Shown here in pieces: positions 9,810 through 21,006 of a DNA stretch of 64,000 nucleotides. The first letter of the stretch is position 1. Every line of letters starts with the position of its first letter. The DNA lies in assembly GCA_008802785.1 (NCBI GenBank), contig VUYT01000001.1, positions 868,001-932,000 of the forward strand, written 5' to 3'. The DNA comes from Symmetrospora coprosmae (Eukaryota; Basidiomycota; Cystobasidiomycetes; Symmetrosporaceae). The notes below the pieces were generated by a model that did not search any database, was not told the origin of the DNA, and saw only the letters and a list, made by a program, of their open reading frames with translations. Position numbers and translations under genes: made by a program.

Positions 9810-11465
9810 TCAGACACGCCCTCCCTCGTCGGATGTATCGCGGCCGAAGCTGCCCATTTCGACGTCTACCTTCTCATTGTCGATGTCCTTCTCGCCTTTC
9901 CGATACTGCGAACCGATGGTTGCCATGCTATCTGACGGGAAAGGCGATTGAAAGGCAGGGGACCTGCCAGAAGGAGTGGCAAACCCAGAGCTGGCGTCGT
10001 ACCCTCGACCTGGCAGATTGACTTTCTTGCCGCTTAGTCTTCCGCTTCCGCTTCCACTGCTCTTGTTGGTGTTGGAATTGGTTGGGGAGTTGTTGCCATG
10101 CGAATCCTTCAGGTTTAGGAGAATGCGAGCAGCGGCGATAGATGTCAGAGCTGTAGCGAGTGGAGTGAGAAGGGCTGAAACGCGAGAAGCGTCAGCGCGC
10201 GCCGATGATCGTGGAAGTCCGGAGAAGCTCAATCGCACACCTGGATTTTGTGTCTCGCCCCTCGCTGCGACGATGTAGACCAGGTTTGCGATGTTGATAC
10301 CCAGCGTGAGCGCATAGAACAAGACCTGGTCCCGTATGATGATGCGAAGGAGGGAACTGGTGCCACCTTGACGCCAGACACTGAGAGTCCTGATCATTAC
10401 GAGTACGAAGACGACGGCTTCGTTGAACATCATGATAGCCCAGTAGTATTTCGCCGTGTCCTTGACGTCGTCTGGCAAGCAATTCGAGAGAGCGGAAGCT
10501 ACAGGTGACAGAGGCGTCAAATGAGCGCGGGTCTGAGATGAGGGTTTGACAGAGAAGGAGAGGAGCTTTACCAATGAAGGGCGGCAAATTGGGAGGGATC
10601 GAGACAGGCTCAGCAGTCTGGGCGGCCCAAATCTGGACTGAGAGCTGGGCGACATATAGCGCGCTATAGAATAGGGCCGAAATGACACTTCACATTAGCC
10701 GGCGCAAATGTCGTCGGTCGCAGTGCAGTGCTCGCCTACCATAGGGCACCCAGTACAATCCGGTTCTTGAGCCAGAGGGCATATACGCGCACGGCGACAA
10801 TGACAAAGCAGGCCGTGTACGTGACCAGTGGCAGGAACACTGGCAGGAGGTACATCCTGCGACAGGCTACAGCGTCTCCGCTTGGCTGTGATCGCGGAAC
10901 CTGCAGCTCAGTATGGTTGGCGCCCAGGACTGGCGACTGCGTGTCACGTACCCACTGGCAACAGAACAGCTTAATCAGCCGACTTCCAGGCCTCAGTCGT
11001 TTGAGCGCTACTACTCACGTAATATAGGTAGAGGACCATGGATAGAGTGAAGATGGTGAAGCTGAGGAAGGACGAGCGTTCAGCAAGCGCACGTTGCTCT
11101 TTTACCCCGCGGACCATAGCTCACTAGCGATTGACCAGAAACGCAATGTTCGTGGGCATATATGGCCTATCTTTCCATATATGCCGGCGCTCTGTACAGG
11201 TCACAGAAGAGATGAGCACTCGGAGGTCGCGATGAGTGAACCGGCCAAGCTCACCTTGAGGCAGCGTGACTAGCCAGTCCCAAGCATAAATTGCCAGCGC
11301 ACACGCAAGCACCGTCCGAGAATCGTTGAGCATGCCAGTCATGCCAGAGAACATATCGAGTAGTTGTCCCATGGCGGCTGGGTCTCCCATCGGCGCGCCG
11401 CTCGGACCTCCCGGCGGGCCTCCAGCCGGTCCGCCTTGCGAGTTCGGAGGTGCGGAGGCGGACAT
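9810..11465 (-). CDS. DUF6533-type seven-transmembrane protein
   Basis: Predicted exons (minus) are 11465-11255, 11191-11125, 11061-11019, 10954-10740, 10687-10572, 10498-10241 and 10174-9810 (424 residues). A Gly/Pro-rich N terminus is followed by about seven hydrophobic helices, among them VLACALAIYAWDWLVTL, FTIFTLSMVLYLYY, YTACFVIVAVRVYALW, MFNEAVVFVLVMIRTL and VLFYALTLGINIANLVYI. The first two helices and the connecting ERRHIWKDRPYMPTNIAFLV fit the basidiomycete DUF6533 pattern (helix, Asp-Trp-Leu, acidic loop, Trp-Lys). The cytosolic tail of about 110 residues is Ser/Gly/Asn-rich. These proteins are orphan, GPCR-like membrane proteins with no established ligand. The last intron (10240-10175, 66 nt) keeps the frame open, so retention would insert 22 residues. 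Confidence 0.78.
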
Positions 11466-11985
11466 GGCTCAGAGCGGAATTGGGTGAGAGTCACGCTTTC
11501 AAAGTGAATTATGGCGAAGACGGTTGTATTGCAGAGGCAAGAGCCGAGATGCGAGGGATGAGCAACTGCATCTGCGCAGGCTGGCCCACAAGCGAAGCTC
11601 TATGCTCGCAGAGAGTGCCGGGCGCAGGAGCGGAAAGAACAAGGGGCTTGCTGTTGATTCGGGACCGTTCCAGGATCCAGCCCGCATGCCGACCGGAGAC
11701 AGGTGCTGTCCGTCTTCCTGATTGCTCGACAGCCCTCGTCCACGCCCGTTCGCGGAGTGTTTCCCCTTCTGGGGCTGTACACGACTCTTCCAGCAAGCTC
11801 TGGCTGACTCCTGCCGCTGCACTGCATTCAAGAGCATGGGCCTTTCGCGACGGATCTGACGGCCTGTTGCAGGGGAATTGCGGAAGGACCCACTGGAGAT
11901 TGCGGCAGCGCCCGTTATCATCGTGCCGGGGCCGGCAAGACGGCCTTTGTATGGCGAGAAGGCTTCCAGCGCGCGGATGCAGCTG
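11466..11985. other. Spacer between 7-TM and ARMH3-like genes
   Basis: These 520 bp lie between the stop of the ARMH3-like gene and the start of the 7-TM gene, both on the minus strand. They should hold a 3' UTR and a promoter. Long open frames on both strands here show no recognisable protein features. Confidence 0.4.
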
Positions 11986-14900
11986 CTATCTCGGACGGCC
12001 CGGCGACAACTCCGTGTTTGCCATCTTGAGGACGTCCTGACAAATGATCGGGACAAGCTCGGCGAAGAAAGCATGGTGCTCTGCCTCCGAGTAACGCCTA
12101 GCGAGCGGGACAGTACGTATGTCAGCATATTGGCATGGTTGGGTGCTGAGACCGATTTACTAGACCTACTTCATGCCCATGTCCTCGAGTGCCATGCTCT
12201 CGCGCAAGTCCATGCCGTCCATCGAAGACTTGATGATCGCAAGCACCTGATGCGCCTCGACGATGGGGGAACCGCTCTTCTCCTTGAAGTCCTCGACCTT
12301 CTCTCCCAGGTGCCCACGCACAACAGCGAGGTTGCGAATGCTCTGTTCGGCAGGGCCGGATGGTTCCGGCGGTCCAAAGGAAGATGTGCTCGGCGTGGCC
12401 TGCAGACCGGGGCTCTTCGGCGTGTTGTGCCCACTCGAGTCGTGTCTGCGCATTGAAGGGCTACCGGGACCGAGTCGCGGCGAGGGAGGCGGTATCGTCA
12501 GCGACGGGGGCGGCGCTGCGAGATTTCCGAGCTTCGATATCGTGTTGTCAGAGCGAAGGAGCTCATAGTAGAGCCGGGCGATAGCATCGACATCGGGGAG
12601 GATGACGTCAGCCCAGATGATGGCGAAGTCCAACGTGACGAAGACCTGTGTAACCAGGTCGTCTATGCCCGGCAAATCGGACAGCTCGACGTGACGAGTC
12701 ACTAGGAATTGCGCAAGCGATAGAAGCGCTTGATGCACTGGATGCCAGTCGTAGTCTGTGCCGACGGATGCTGTCAGAAGCCGTCTTTCGAAAAGCATGG
12801 CTGTTCTTTCGACTCACCTAGCCGACACCGCGCCGTCTTCAGCTGATGCATGCTCTTGTGTAGGAGGCGGAGGGTAAGTCTGAGGGATTGCGTCAGCCCA
12901 GGACGGGGACAGGCATACAGGAGGGCGAGCGGACTCCCTCACATGTATGTAGCCGTGTCGAAGCGCGCGCGTGTGATGTTGAATCGCAGGAACTGGACGA
13001 CGCTATCGAGAACGCCACACATGAGGGGGCGCTGCTTGTCTCCAGCATACTGCAAAGTAGGCTGGCGCTAGTTGGGAGGTTTGCGAATTAGCTTGCCGGC
13101 TCCTGTCAGAGCTCGTCTTGGCGGACATACCTGACGGCAGATGCGTATTGACGAGCCTTGCTCCGCGGGCATGAAGACTGAAGGACCGCCTTCTTCGACC
13201 AGAATAAGTAGAATGGTATAAGTCAAGCGCGAGTATAGCTGGGCTCGGCGACCGACAGCCGCGTGCGTGCCTAGGTACGAGGAGAAGCTGATGAGCGATG
13301 CCAGGATGTCCGATTCTACACTCTTGGCGCATTTAGCTGGGGCAATTCGAGGTGGTACAAGGAAGATTGGAGACTCACCTTGTGATGTTGCATTTGCCCT
13401 GTCATGCAATAAGAAAGACGAGAATGCCTTGTTGGCATTGATCAGGTCATAGATGGGCAGCAAGAAGGCCACGATCTCGGAGGGACTGTAGCAGGCAAGA
13501 CAGTCAGCTCCTACGCGACCGGTGTCCCACTCATCGGATACAGGATGCGCACAGATCGACGTAAGCACTCTCCTCCTTGGCAGGTGTAGCTGCTGAAGGC
13601 GAGCCAGTCGTCTCGGTTTTGACGACCCTAGGCGGACTGAGCGGGCTCGCAAGGTATTTGAGCGAGGATACGAGCGATGTCACCTGCATCACAAAGGATG
13701 GCGGTGTGTCGTCCATCACTTGAAGAAAGGCACTGCAGGTCGGTACAGGTCAGATTGAAGCGCCAGCCCCGCACCACAAGCTCGCCGGAGCCGGCTCCCG
13801 AGCTCACTCTCTGGCCTGTTGAAGCGCCAAGGCCGCAGCCTCGCGTACCCGCTTCATGATGGTCTCGTCCACAAGATCTTCGAAGCGGACTAGCATTGCG
13901 TTCCGAGTTTCATATTTGTGGTAGTTGGCCAGGATGCCCAGCACGAGAAACGAATCTGCAGCCAGGTGTGCTGTAGCCGCATCGGCGACCAGCTGCGTCC
14001 CGTAGTCCGTCAGATGGCTATCCCTTCCTCGAGCAGAGCGGCGCACGCGCCTACCTTGGTGATGCTCGTGAATAGATCGCGGCGGAGGAAGTACGAGTTG
14101 ATTGAGCCCTGATTGATTGACGTTACAACGAGAAGTGCCAGCGCAAGGACTCGTTCTTTGAGGTGGACTGTAGCAGACACATCGAGCCATCAGATCGAGC
14201 CCAATACAAAACTGGCTGCCAGGCTTACCGGAGCACGCCTGGTTCTGCAGGATCCCGTCAATCCCCGTCACAAAGTCCTGAGGACGCTCGCCCTTGGATC
14301 AGCCAGATCTGACAGTGTTCAGTCGCGCTTTAGAAAGCACGCGTACGGCTAGGACGATATCTGCCTGGTCGAGCGAGCCCGCCAGCAGGTTCATCACGTC
14401 GAAGTTATAGTTTGGCAAGGCGTGGCTCAGGAAGGATCTGAGAATGATGTGGAGGATCTGCGAAGCGGGATGAAGATGTCAGCGAATGTGCAAACTCGCG
14501 GATGACACCCAAGGAGCTACCGGTGCTGTACTGACCTCGACCACGTTATCAAGCCTCAGGTCATCTCCTTCGGACGTCTTCAGGCACTTGACAGCAAAGA
14601 AGAACAGCTCCCGCACGTTGTTCTGCGGACGGATACAGCAGTAGGAGTTTCAGGGTCGCTCGTGCGGCTCTAGCGAGCTCTCGGTGCCTCTGGCGCACCT
14701 TGGTGGACCCCGACTCGATCAAAGCCGACGTGGGGACCGCTTCAACGAGGTTCGCGAGAAAGCTCCGGTCGACGGCCAGGCAGAAAAGGTCAAAGTAGAA
14801 GCGCTCGGGATCCTTTGCCCTGTCTGCGTCTTCCGTGGATCCTGCGCTGCCAGTGCCTCCTCGCAGGATGGCTTGGAACGCGGCTCGGTGCTTCGGAACG

Positions 14901-15019
14901 GGAACCTGTCCCGTCGAGGTCGCCCGTGCCAGGGCGGGTGGTGCAGCGCCATTCTTGGATGTCGACGCTGGCGGCGGCGTTGAGACCGTTCCTCTTCTAG
15001 GCATCATTGTGGGCCGCAT
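11986..15019 (-). CDS. ARMH3/DUF1741 armadillo-like helical protein
   Basis: Predicted exons (minus) are 15019-14699, 14622-14536, 14457-14347, 14292-14229, 14167-14055, 13992-13808, 13732-13553, 13485-13379, 13336-13131, 13049-12943, 12879-12818, 12755-12170 and 12097-11986 (746 residues, near the usual 690). Segments matching what I recall of human ARMH3 (C10orf76) are FLSHALPNYNFDVMNLLAGS, DSFLVLGILANYHKYETRN, LISFSSYLGTHAAVGRRA and the C-terminal RYSEAEHHAFFAELVP. Human ARMH3 binds GBF1 and PI4KB at the Golgi and supports PI4P production. A Golgi-trafficking role here is inferred by homology. A Ser/Pro-rich insert splits the last large exon. The final 37-codon exon was added because the preceding frame otherwise stops at AAG-TAG inside a good donor site. 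Confidence 0.85.
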
Positions 15020-15191
15020 GGTGCTCTTGCCTAACCCACTCTGGATTGCTCTTGTGGCGCGTTGGTCCGGGAGAGAAAGGCCCCTGGCGACACGTGCAGT
15101 TGCGGCTCTATGCTAGGACGGTACAGAGAGAACCATGGACGAGGCAGGAGCTTGGCATAAGATAGGTTCCCGACGTATCAGATGATCGCAT

Positions 15192-17706
15192 CTACTTGTT
15201 ACACCTGCTCTCTAGCCATTCTCGCAAAGACTCGGCGGCAGGAGCGCCCGAACGACCAGAGAGACCACTTTCGAGAGTCTTGCGCACGACAACGTCCGTA
15301 GACCTTCGCGAGTGCACAACGTCGAGCTTGACGCTGCACTCGATGTCCTCCCGCGCGACAGGTGATCTTTGCACTTGAGCTTGCGGGGAAATCGAGCTGT
15401 GTGAAGGAAAGCCACGGTCAGGCACAACCTGGGGCGAGGACCACGGGAGGCAACTCACATGAACTCGATGATGGTCCCGTCCGCGCTCGACTTGCGAGCC
15501 CGCGCCCTCGATGTATCCTGAGTGACGCTGTCGGTCGCCAAGACCTCCCACGACCCGTCTTGAGCAGAGTTGCCATGAGCTGCCGTGACCATCTTGAGGA
15601 GATCCTCGCAGAGCTTGAGCACCGCCGCACGCACGGCTTGCTGCAGCACTGCCACGAGGTGGTCGAGGCCGCGGATGGCAAGTGTCTGCCTCGGAAGGTG
15701 GAGGACCAGGCTGGTCGGCGAGGAGAAGGTGAAGTCCAGCGAGCGGTTCGGAGGCGCGAGAAGGAGCGTCGCCAGCCCGCCGAGGCGCACGGGCCCGCCT
15801 CCGGTCAACGAAGCGACAATATCGTCGAAAGAGTCGCAGAGGCGCACAAAGTCGAGGTGAGGAGGTGTCAGCCCCTCGTAGTCCAAAGACTCGCCTGACA
15901 CGCCTGAGTCGACCTCGATCGCAGAGCGTGATAGTTGTAACGATGCCACCGAGTTGCGCACCGCCAATAGGACCCGCTCGAGCGAAGCTGTGTAATTGTA
16001 ATACGTCGCCAGGTCCAGCAACGTCCCGAGAATGGTCGAAGTGCCGGCCGAGGGCGCTTTTCCTGAGCCGGGTCGAGTCGACTTGCTACTCTCGTGCAGC
16101 TGGCGGAATGGCATTCGGAGGTCGCGCCTGCGCGTGCGATAGATCTGAACCATCGCGAGGCGGGCAAAGGCTGACAGGAGCTGCGGCAGGGCTGGAGGTA
16201 CACCTTCACGATGTATCTGCCTCTCTGGGAGGGCAGAGGAAGACGCCGGCAGACTATCGATGGGCACCATTTCGAAATGTAGCGAGAAGGCCCGCGAGGA
16301 GGCCACCTCTAGCGAGTCGCGGGCCGCTTGGATGTCATACGAGGACTCGCGTGCCTCATGAATGAGCTGAGGGCACAAGTGCATCACGACTTCAGACGCG
16401 GAGCATAACGAGCCCGCCGCTGCAAGGGTACTCACTTCCGCAAAAAGCTCCTCTTCGAAGATCTCCTTCTGCGCCTGCACGAGGAAGGAATGCATGTCGT
16501 CTTGAGCGATATCATCGTGACTGATTGGCACATATCGCAGGTCGTGCACTCCGTCAGCAGCACCGTCTCCGCCAGGCCTGCGGTTGATCTTGAGCGATAC
16601 TGCCAATCTCCTTCGGCCATCCAGCCGTTCTGGTAGCACAAAGACAGCATGGGCCTCGTCCTCAGACGCACGATACTCGCTCCGTTCCTTTCCCTTCCCC
16701 TTTGCTGTGCCATCGCGGTCCCTGTCGCGCAACCTGACGAGCGCGGCTTGCCTCCAGGGCAGCTTGGCCTCCTCGATGCCGCAGAAGACACACAGGTCCT
16801 TGGCGAGCTTGTCAATCTGCACAGTAGGGGACGAAGCTGAGCTGCTTGATGCTGCGGCTGCACCTCTGGCCTCGACCTTCCACTGCCCGCTCCGCTTGAG
16901 GCGCAGCAAGTCTGTCCATTCGGCCTGCGAGGATGCAGTGGTCCGGTCCAGCCGCCGGCTCGCACTCCGGAGCACGTCCGCGGCTGTCACGGTCGTAGCT
17001 CGCGCCTTTGTAGACAATGCAATGGCCGTATTGGTGAGGTGTATCGACTCTGCCGGGCCGGGCAGCGGGATGCCCAGGCTCGAGGTAGAGAGACTGCCCG
17101 ATGGCAGCGCGAGCGCTTCTTCCGGGACGGGCGGATTCAGTGCGTTGAGCGGTCCGAGAAGGAGCTGTAGCAGATCTAGAGCAGATGTCACGTCGTTCCG
17201 TGCGAGTCTGTCCAGCCGAGAAGGAGGAGGTGGACGTGTCAGGCCCGTCCGGCTCGCCAGGACAGGCACGCTGCTCACCCCAAGCCTTGCAGGATGGTGC
17301 TCTTGAGCTCCCACAGCTCATCCGGGCTCATATGTTGAGGCATAGGTGCGGTACCGTCTTTGGCAGCACCAACCTCGTTGTCCTCCTGCTCGTCGCCCGC
17401 ATCTTGCTCCTCCCTAGCGTGGCGTGTGTCCGCCCGCACCCTGCCCGTCTCACTTCCAGCAGCGTCATCCTCAATCTCGACATCCTCCTCCTCCTCACGC
17501 TGCAGCGCCTCTGCAGTCAGCTTGTTGAAGTCGCCTCTCTCCTGCCATAGCCGTTGAAGGCGGTACGCGAGCGACGCCGGGCCAGGGTCGCCTCCTCCGC
17601 CAGCCTCGACCTGTGGCGCCTCTGGCTCTTTGGCCGATGACGAAACGTGCAGAGGGGTCAGCAACGGCTCGAGAGACAGCGTGGTCATTGTCGCGGCGGT
17701 GGTCAT
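15192..17706 (-). CDS. MED17: Mediator complex subunit 17
   Basis: Predicted exons (minus) are 17706-17279, 17207-15459 and 15396-15192 (793 residues). The start MTTAATMTTLSLEPLLTPL was chosen over a longer frame open to 17859, because it gives the usual short N terminus. The region YRLQRLWQERGDFNKLT matches the N-terminal MED17/Srb4 signature. ALSTKARATTVTAADVLR followed by EWTDLLRLKRSGQWKVE matches the conserved block ending in a Lys-Arg-x-x-W motif. MED17 is the scaffold of the Mediator head module, which links activators to RNA polymerase II in the nucleus. The last exon joins across FISISPQAQVQRSP, after a GTGAGT donor that would otherwise yield an immediate stop. It lies 172 bp downstream of the start of the ARMH3-like gene. 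Confidence 0.83.
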
Positions 17707-18058
17707 TGCTGGCTCGAGTGCACGGATAGCTGCGTCATCTGTCGTGTAAGGACTTTCGTTGCGGTCCGCCGGTTGGCAAGCCGTGCCTGCCCGGTGAGCG
17801 ACAGCGAACCCAGAGGAACGGATGGGGCAAAGAAGAGACCAGCAAGAATGAGTCAACATCTAATGCATTCGATTTCGATTTGACGTCAAGTATAGACTGA
17901 ACGACCCGCCGAGGAAACGATATGGATACAGTACAGTGTCGGAATGGGAGGGGCCTGCAAGCGAGGCGAGAACAGCGGAGGGTGAAAAGAGCGGCGACTA
18001 CGAGCAAACGCGCAGCTACAATAGTTAGAGGTCACAGGCCGCAGACCTAGACTCAGAT
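17707..18058. other. Spacer between ARB1 and MED17
   Basis: These 352 bp hold the promoter and 5' leader of MED17 and the 3' UTR of ARB1, both on the minus strand. An upstream in-frame ATG for MED17 exists at 17859-17857. Nothing else is seen. Confidence 0.4.
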
Positions 18059-20723
18059 CTAGACGGCATTCTTCTTGGTGCTCTTGCTAATGAGCTTTGC
18101 CTTCTCGATCTGGTCCTTGGAGTTTGCCGCAAGACGCTTCTTGTATTTCTGGATGTCGATGCCGTGCTTGGTGAGGTTGACAATCTGCCGGTCCTTGACC
18201 TCCCACAGATCCTCGGCGATGAGCGTGAGCAGCCTGAAGTCGTGCGAGACGACGACGACACCGCCTTCGAAGCCCTTGATGGCGTTCGCTAGCGCCGTGA
18301 TGGAGCCCATGTCCAAGCTAAGGGCAAAGAAGAGGCGGCGGGTCAGTGGGCGCTTCGAAACATGGGATAAGGGTCCGACGTACTGGTTCGTTGGCTCGTC
18401 CAGCAGAAGGACGTGCGGGTGTTCCATCGCCAACTGCGAGAAGACGACTCGGTCTGCAAAGGAAAAGAGAATAGATCGAGTCAGAACATTGGCATCTTGA
18501 TACTCCGCAAAACTCCGCAAAAAGGGAACCACTCACTCCGCAGACCGTCCGAGAGCTGCCTGATGGGACTCGTCTGGTGCGCTCCAGTGAGACCGAACCG
18601 GCCGAGCTGCTGTCGCCAGAACTGGATGTCCTTGTCCGGGTACTTCTCGCGGTAGAGCTCTCCAAAGTACTCGAGTGGCGACTTGTCATACGGCAGCTGG
18701 TCCGCCGAGTGCTGTGAGTACTTTGCGAGCTTGAGACCCGGGTGTCGGTTCAATGAGCCGCGCGTCGGCTGGAGCTGGCCAGTGATGAGATTGAGCAGCG
18801 TCGACTTTCCGGTACCGTTGGCGCCAACGATGGCGATACGCGAGTCCATGCTGTGGAGTCGCAGTCAGTCAGCATTGTACACACGCAGAGGCAACCTCAG
18901 CGAGCCCGCCACTCACTCGATACCGAGCGAGAGGTCCTTGTACAGCGCATCCTTCATGTCGCCAGAATAGGCGAAGGCAACATCGTTGAAAGCAATGATG
19001 GGTGGAGGAAGCTTGGAAACGCCTTCCCACTTGAAATTGATCTCGCGCGGCTTCTGGACGGGCTGGATGAGACCGGCGGCCTCCATCTTGTCGATAATCT
19101 TCTGTTTTGACTTTGCCTGCTTGACGAGATTCGCGTAGGTACCGGCAGAAGCAATGAACTTCTTGATATGTTGGATCTCTGCGATGCAAGTGACGTAGAA
19201 CACCCATTAGCTGCAGGTCAGTTGACTCGGCCTCGCGCATGGACCAGAACGCACCATCTTGCTGCTTGGCGTAGGCCTTCATCTGGTTGACCTCGTTCTC
19301 CTCCTTGGTTCGGACGTAGACTGCAGGGTGGCAGGAAAATGCGCATCAGACTGGGATCCTGTTCGCGTAGCGCAAAGCCGCACTCACTGGAGTAGTTTCC
19401 TCCGTAGTACGTGAGCTTCTTCTCCATCGTCAAGTCCATCATGTTCGTGCAGACGGCATCCATGAAATCCTGAGAGTGCGAGGTGAAGACGAGAATGTGG
19501 TTGTAGGTCGAGAGGTACGCCTCAAGCCAGACGACGGCCTCGAGGTCCAAGTGGTTGGTCGGCTCGTCGAGGAGCAGCAAGTGGGGCTTGATGAAGAGGG
19601 CCCGTGCGAGCGCGACACGCATCCTCCATCCTCCGGACATGTCCTTGGTGTGCTTCTTGAGCATGGCCTGGTCGAATCCGAGACCGGTGAGAATGGCCCC
19701 TGCCTTTGCCTCAAAAGTCGACGGGTCGAGATCCTCCAGCTCCTCGTACTTGAGCTCAAGCCCGACTTCATCAATGTCATCGGCGACCGACATTTCCTCA
19801 ATCTGCTTCTCAATCTTGGCAACCTTTTCTTTTGCGCTGTTGATGATGAAATCGACCGCGGTGATCTCTTCGGGCTCTGCCTCTCCCTGGACGAGGTAGA
19901 TCTGTTGAGCGGTGTCAGGGAGCAGCGGAAGATGCAGTCAGGCGATGTACATGGAGCATGCATATGCTGGGCCGCAGCTCCCAACCCACATCAACGTGCT
20001 CCGGGATCTCGACATCTCGCTCTGCGAGAGACCGCAGGAAAGTGGTCTGGGTTCGCAGGAGATGGGGGATGAGCGTTCAGTCAGCTGCGCCGCCCTGTTG
20101 AGCACACCAGGCTCTGAACGCGACTCACCTTTCCGGATCCGTTCTCTCCGAGCAAGCCGTACCTTTGACCCCAATTGAGGGAAAGGTCTGCGCTCTCGAT
20201 GAGGAGTCGGCCGTGGAAGGAGAGGGTGTAGTTCTCGATGTGAATATCTCTGCTCTTGACGTCCGACGTCAGGACACCGGAGCCGGATCTGTCGACGTCG
20301 AGCTTTGCCTTCTGCATCTCCTTGGAGAGGGTGAGATCCTCGGTGGAGCCGTTGGCCGAGATGGAGGTGAGCGGGGTGTTGGTGCCCGTGCCGGCGACAG
20401 AGGAGGAAGCTCCCGAGCCAGATGCCGATTTCTTTGCGGCCTATAGCGTGCATGCAGCATCAGCATCAGCGTCGGTCCGGTTCGCATACCTCGACAGGGA
20501 CGGGGGCAGGATAATGAATCTTCGCCTCTGTCGCGGAGTCCGCTGCAGGGACAGACAGGACTAACCTTCTCTGCGAGGCGCTTGGCCTTTGATGCTGTGA
20601 TGCGTTGAAGGAAGCGTGCGTGACAGCAGTATATATCGTCAGACCATTTATTCTAGCTGTCATGCTTTGACCTGATGGCTGCTTCTGCTGCTTGACCGCT
20701 CCTCACCTGAAACGGGCGCCATA
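18059..20723 (-). CDS. ARB1: ABC-F ATPase ARB1 (ribosome biogenesis)
   Basis: Predicted exons (minus) are 20723-20708, 20594-20566, 20440-20129, 20046-19990, 19901-19388, 19320-19255, 19178-18917, 18850-18537, 18453-18384 and 18317-18059 (632 residues). There are two ABC ATPase domains. The first has Walker A GENGSGKTTF (Lys119), signature MSGGWRMRVALARAL and Walker B LLLDEPTNHLDLEAV. The second has GANGTGKSTLLNL, QLSDGLRNRVVFSQLA and LLLDEPTNH. The linker KAYAKQQDEIQHIKKFIASA and the N-terminal block DRSGSGVLTSDVKSRDIHI are typical of yeast Arb1 and human ABCF2 rather than Gcn20 or eEF3. Arb1 is a soluble ATPase needed for 40S and 60S maturation. The first coding exon is only 16 nt (MAPVS) and is followed by a 113-nt intron. 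Confidence 0.92.
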
Positions 20724-21006
20724 TTGGGTGGCTGCGCTGAGCTGAGCTGTAGGTGCAAAGGGTGGAGCTCCTTCCTAGATGTGCGTATACCAGAGCCGTC
20801 TGCTTCTATATCTGCGGCCTGCTCAGTCTTCTGGGGCCGAATGGGGATGAAGGCAATGCACGTCTGCAAGTCTTTCGTCGAGCCGCCGCTGTCCCTCTGC
20901 CCGCCCGAAGCCTGAAATTTCAAAGTGGCCAGCGAGGGGGAGCTGCTCGGCGTCTTCAAGAGGGGTGGCACACTGCTCCGGGGCGGAGCAGGCTCAACAG
21001 AGATAG
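20724..21006. promoter_or_regulatory. Divergent promoter region ARB1 / PPR-like gene
   Basis: These 283 bp separate the ATGs of ARB1 (minus) and the PPR-like gene (plus), so they must hold both promoters and 5' leaders. I see no clear TATA box. Confidence 0.5.

Noticed and set aside
11499-12128. 209-residue minus-strand frame between the 7-TM and ARMH3-like genes
   Set aside because: Its upstream part overlaps the last ARMH3 exon in another frame, and the rest has no protein-like character.
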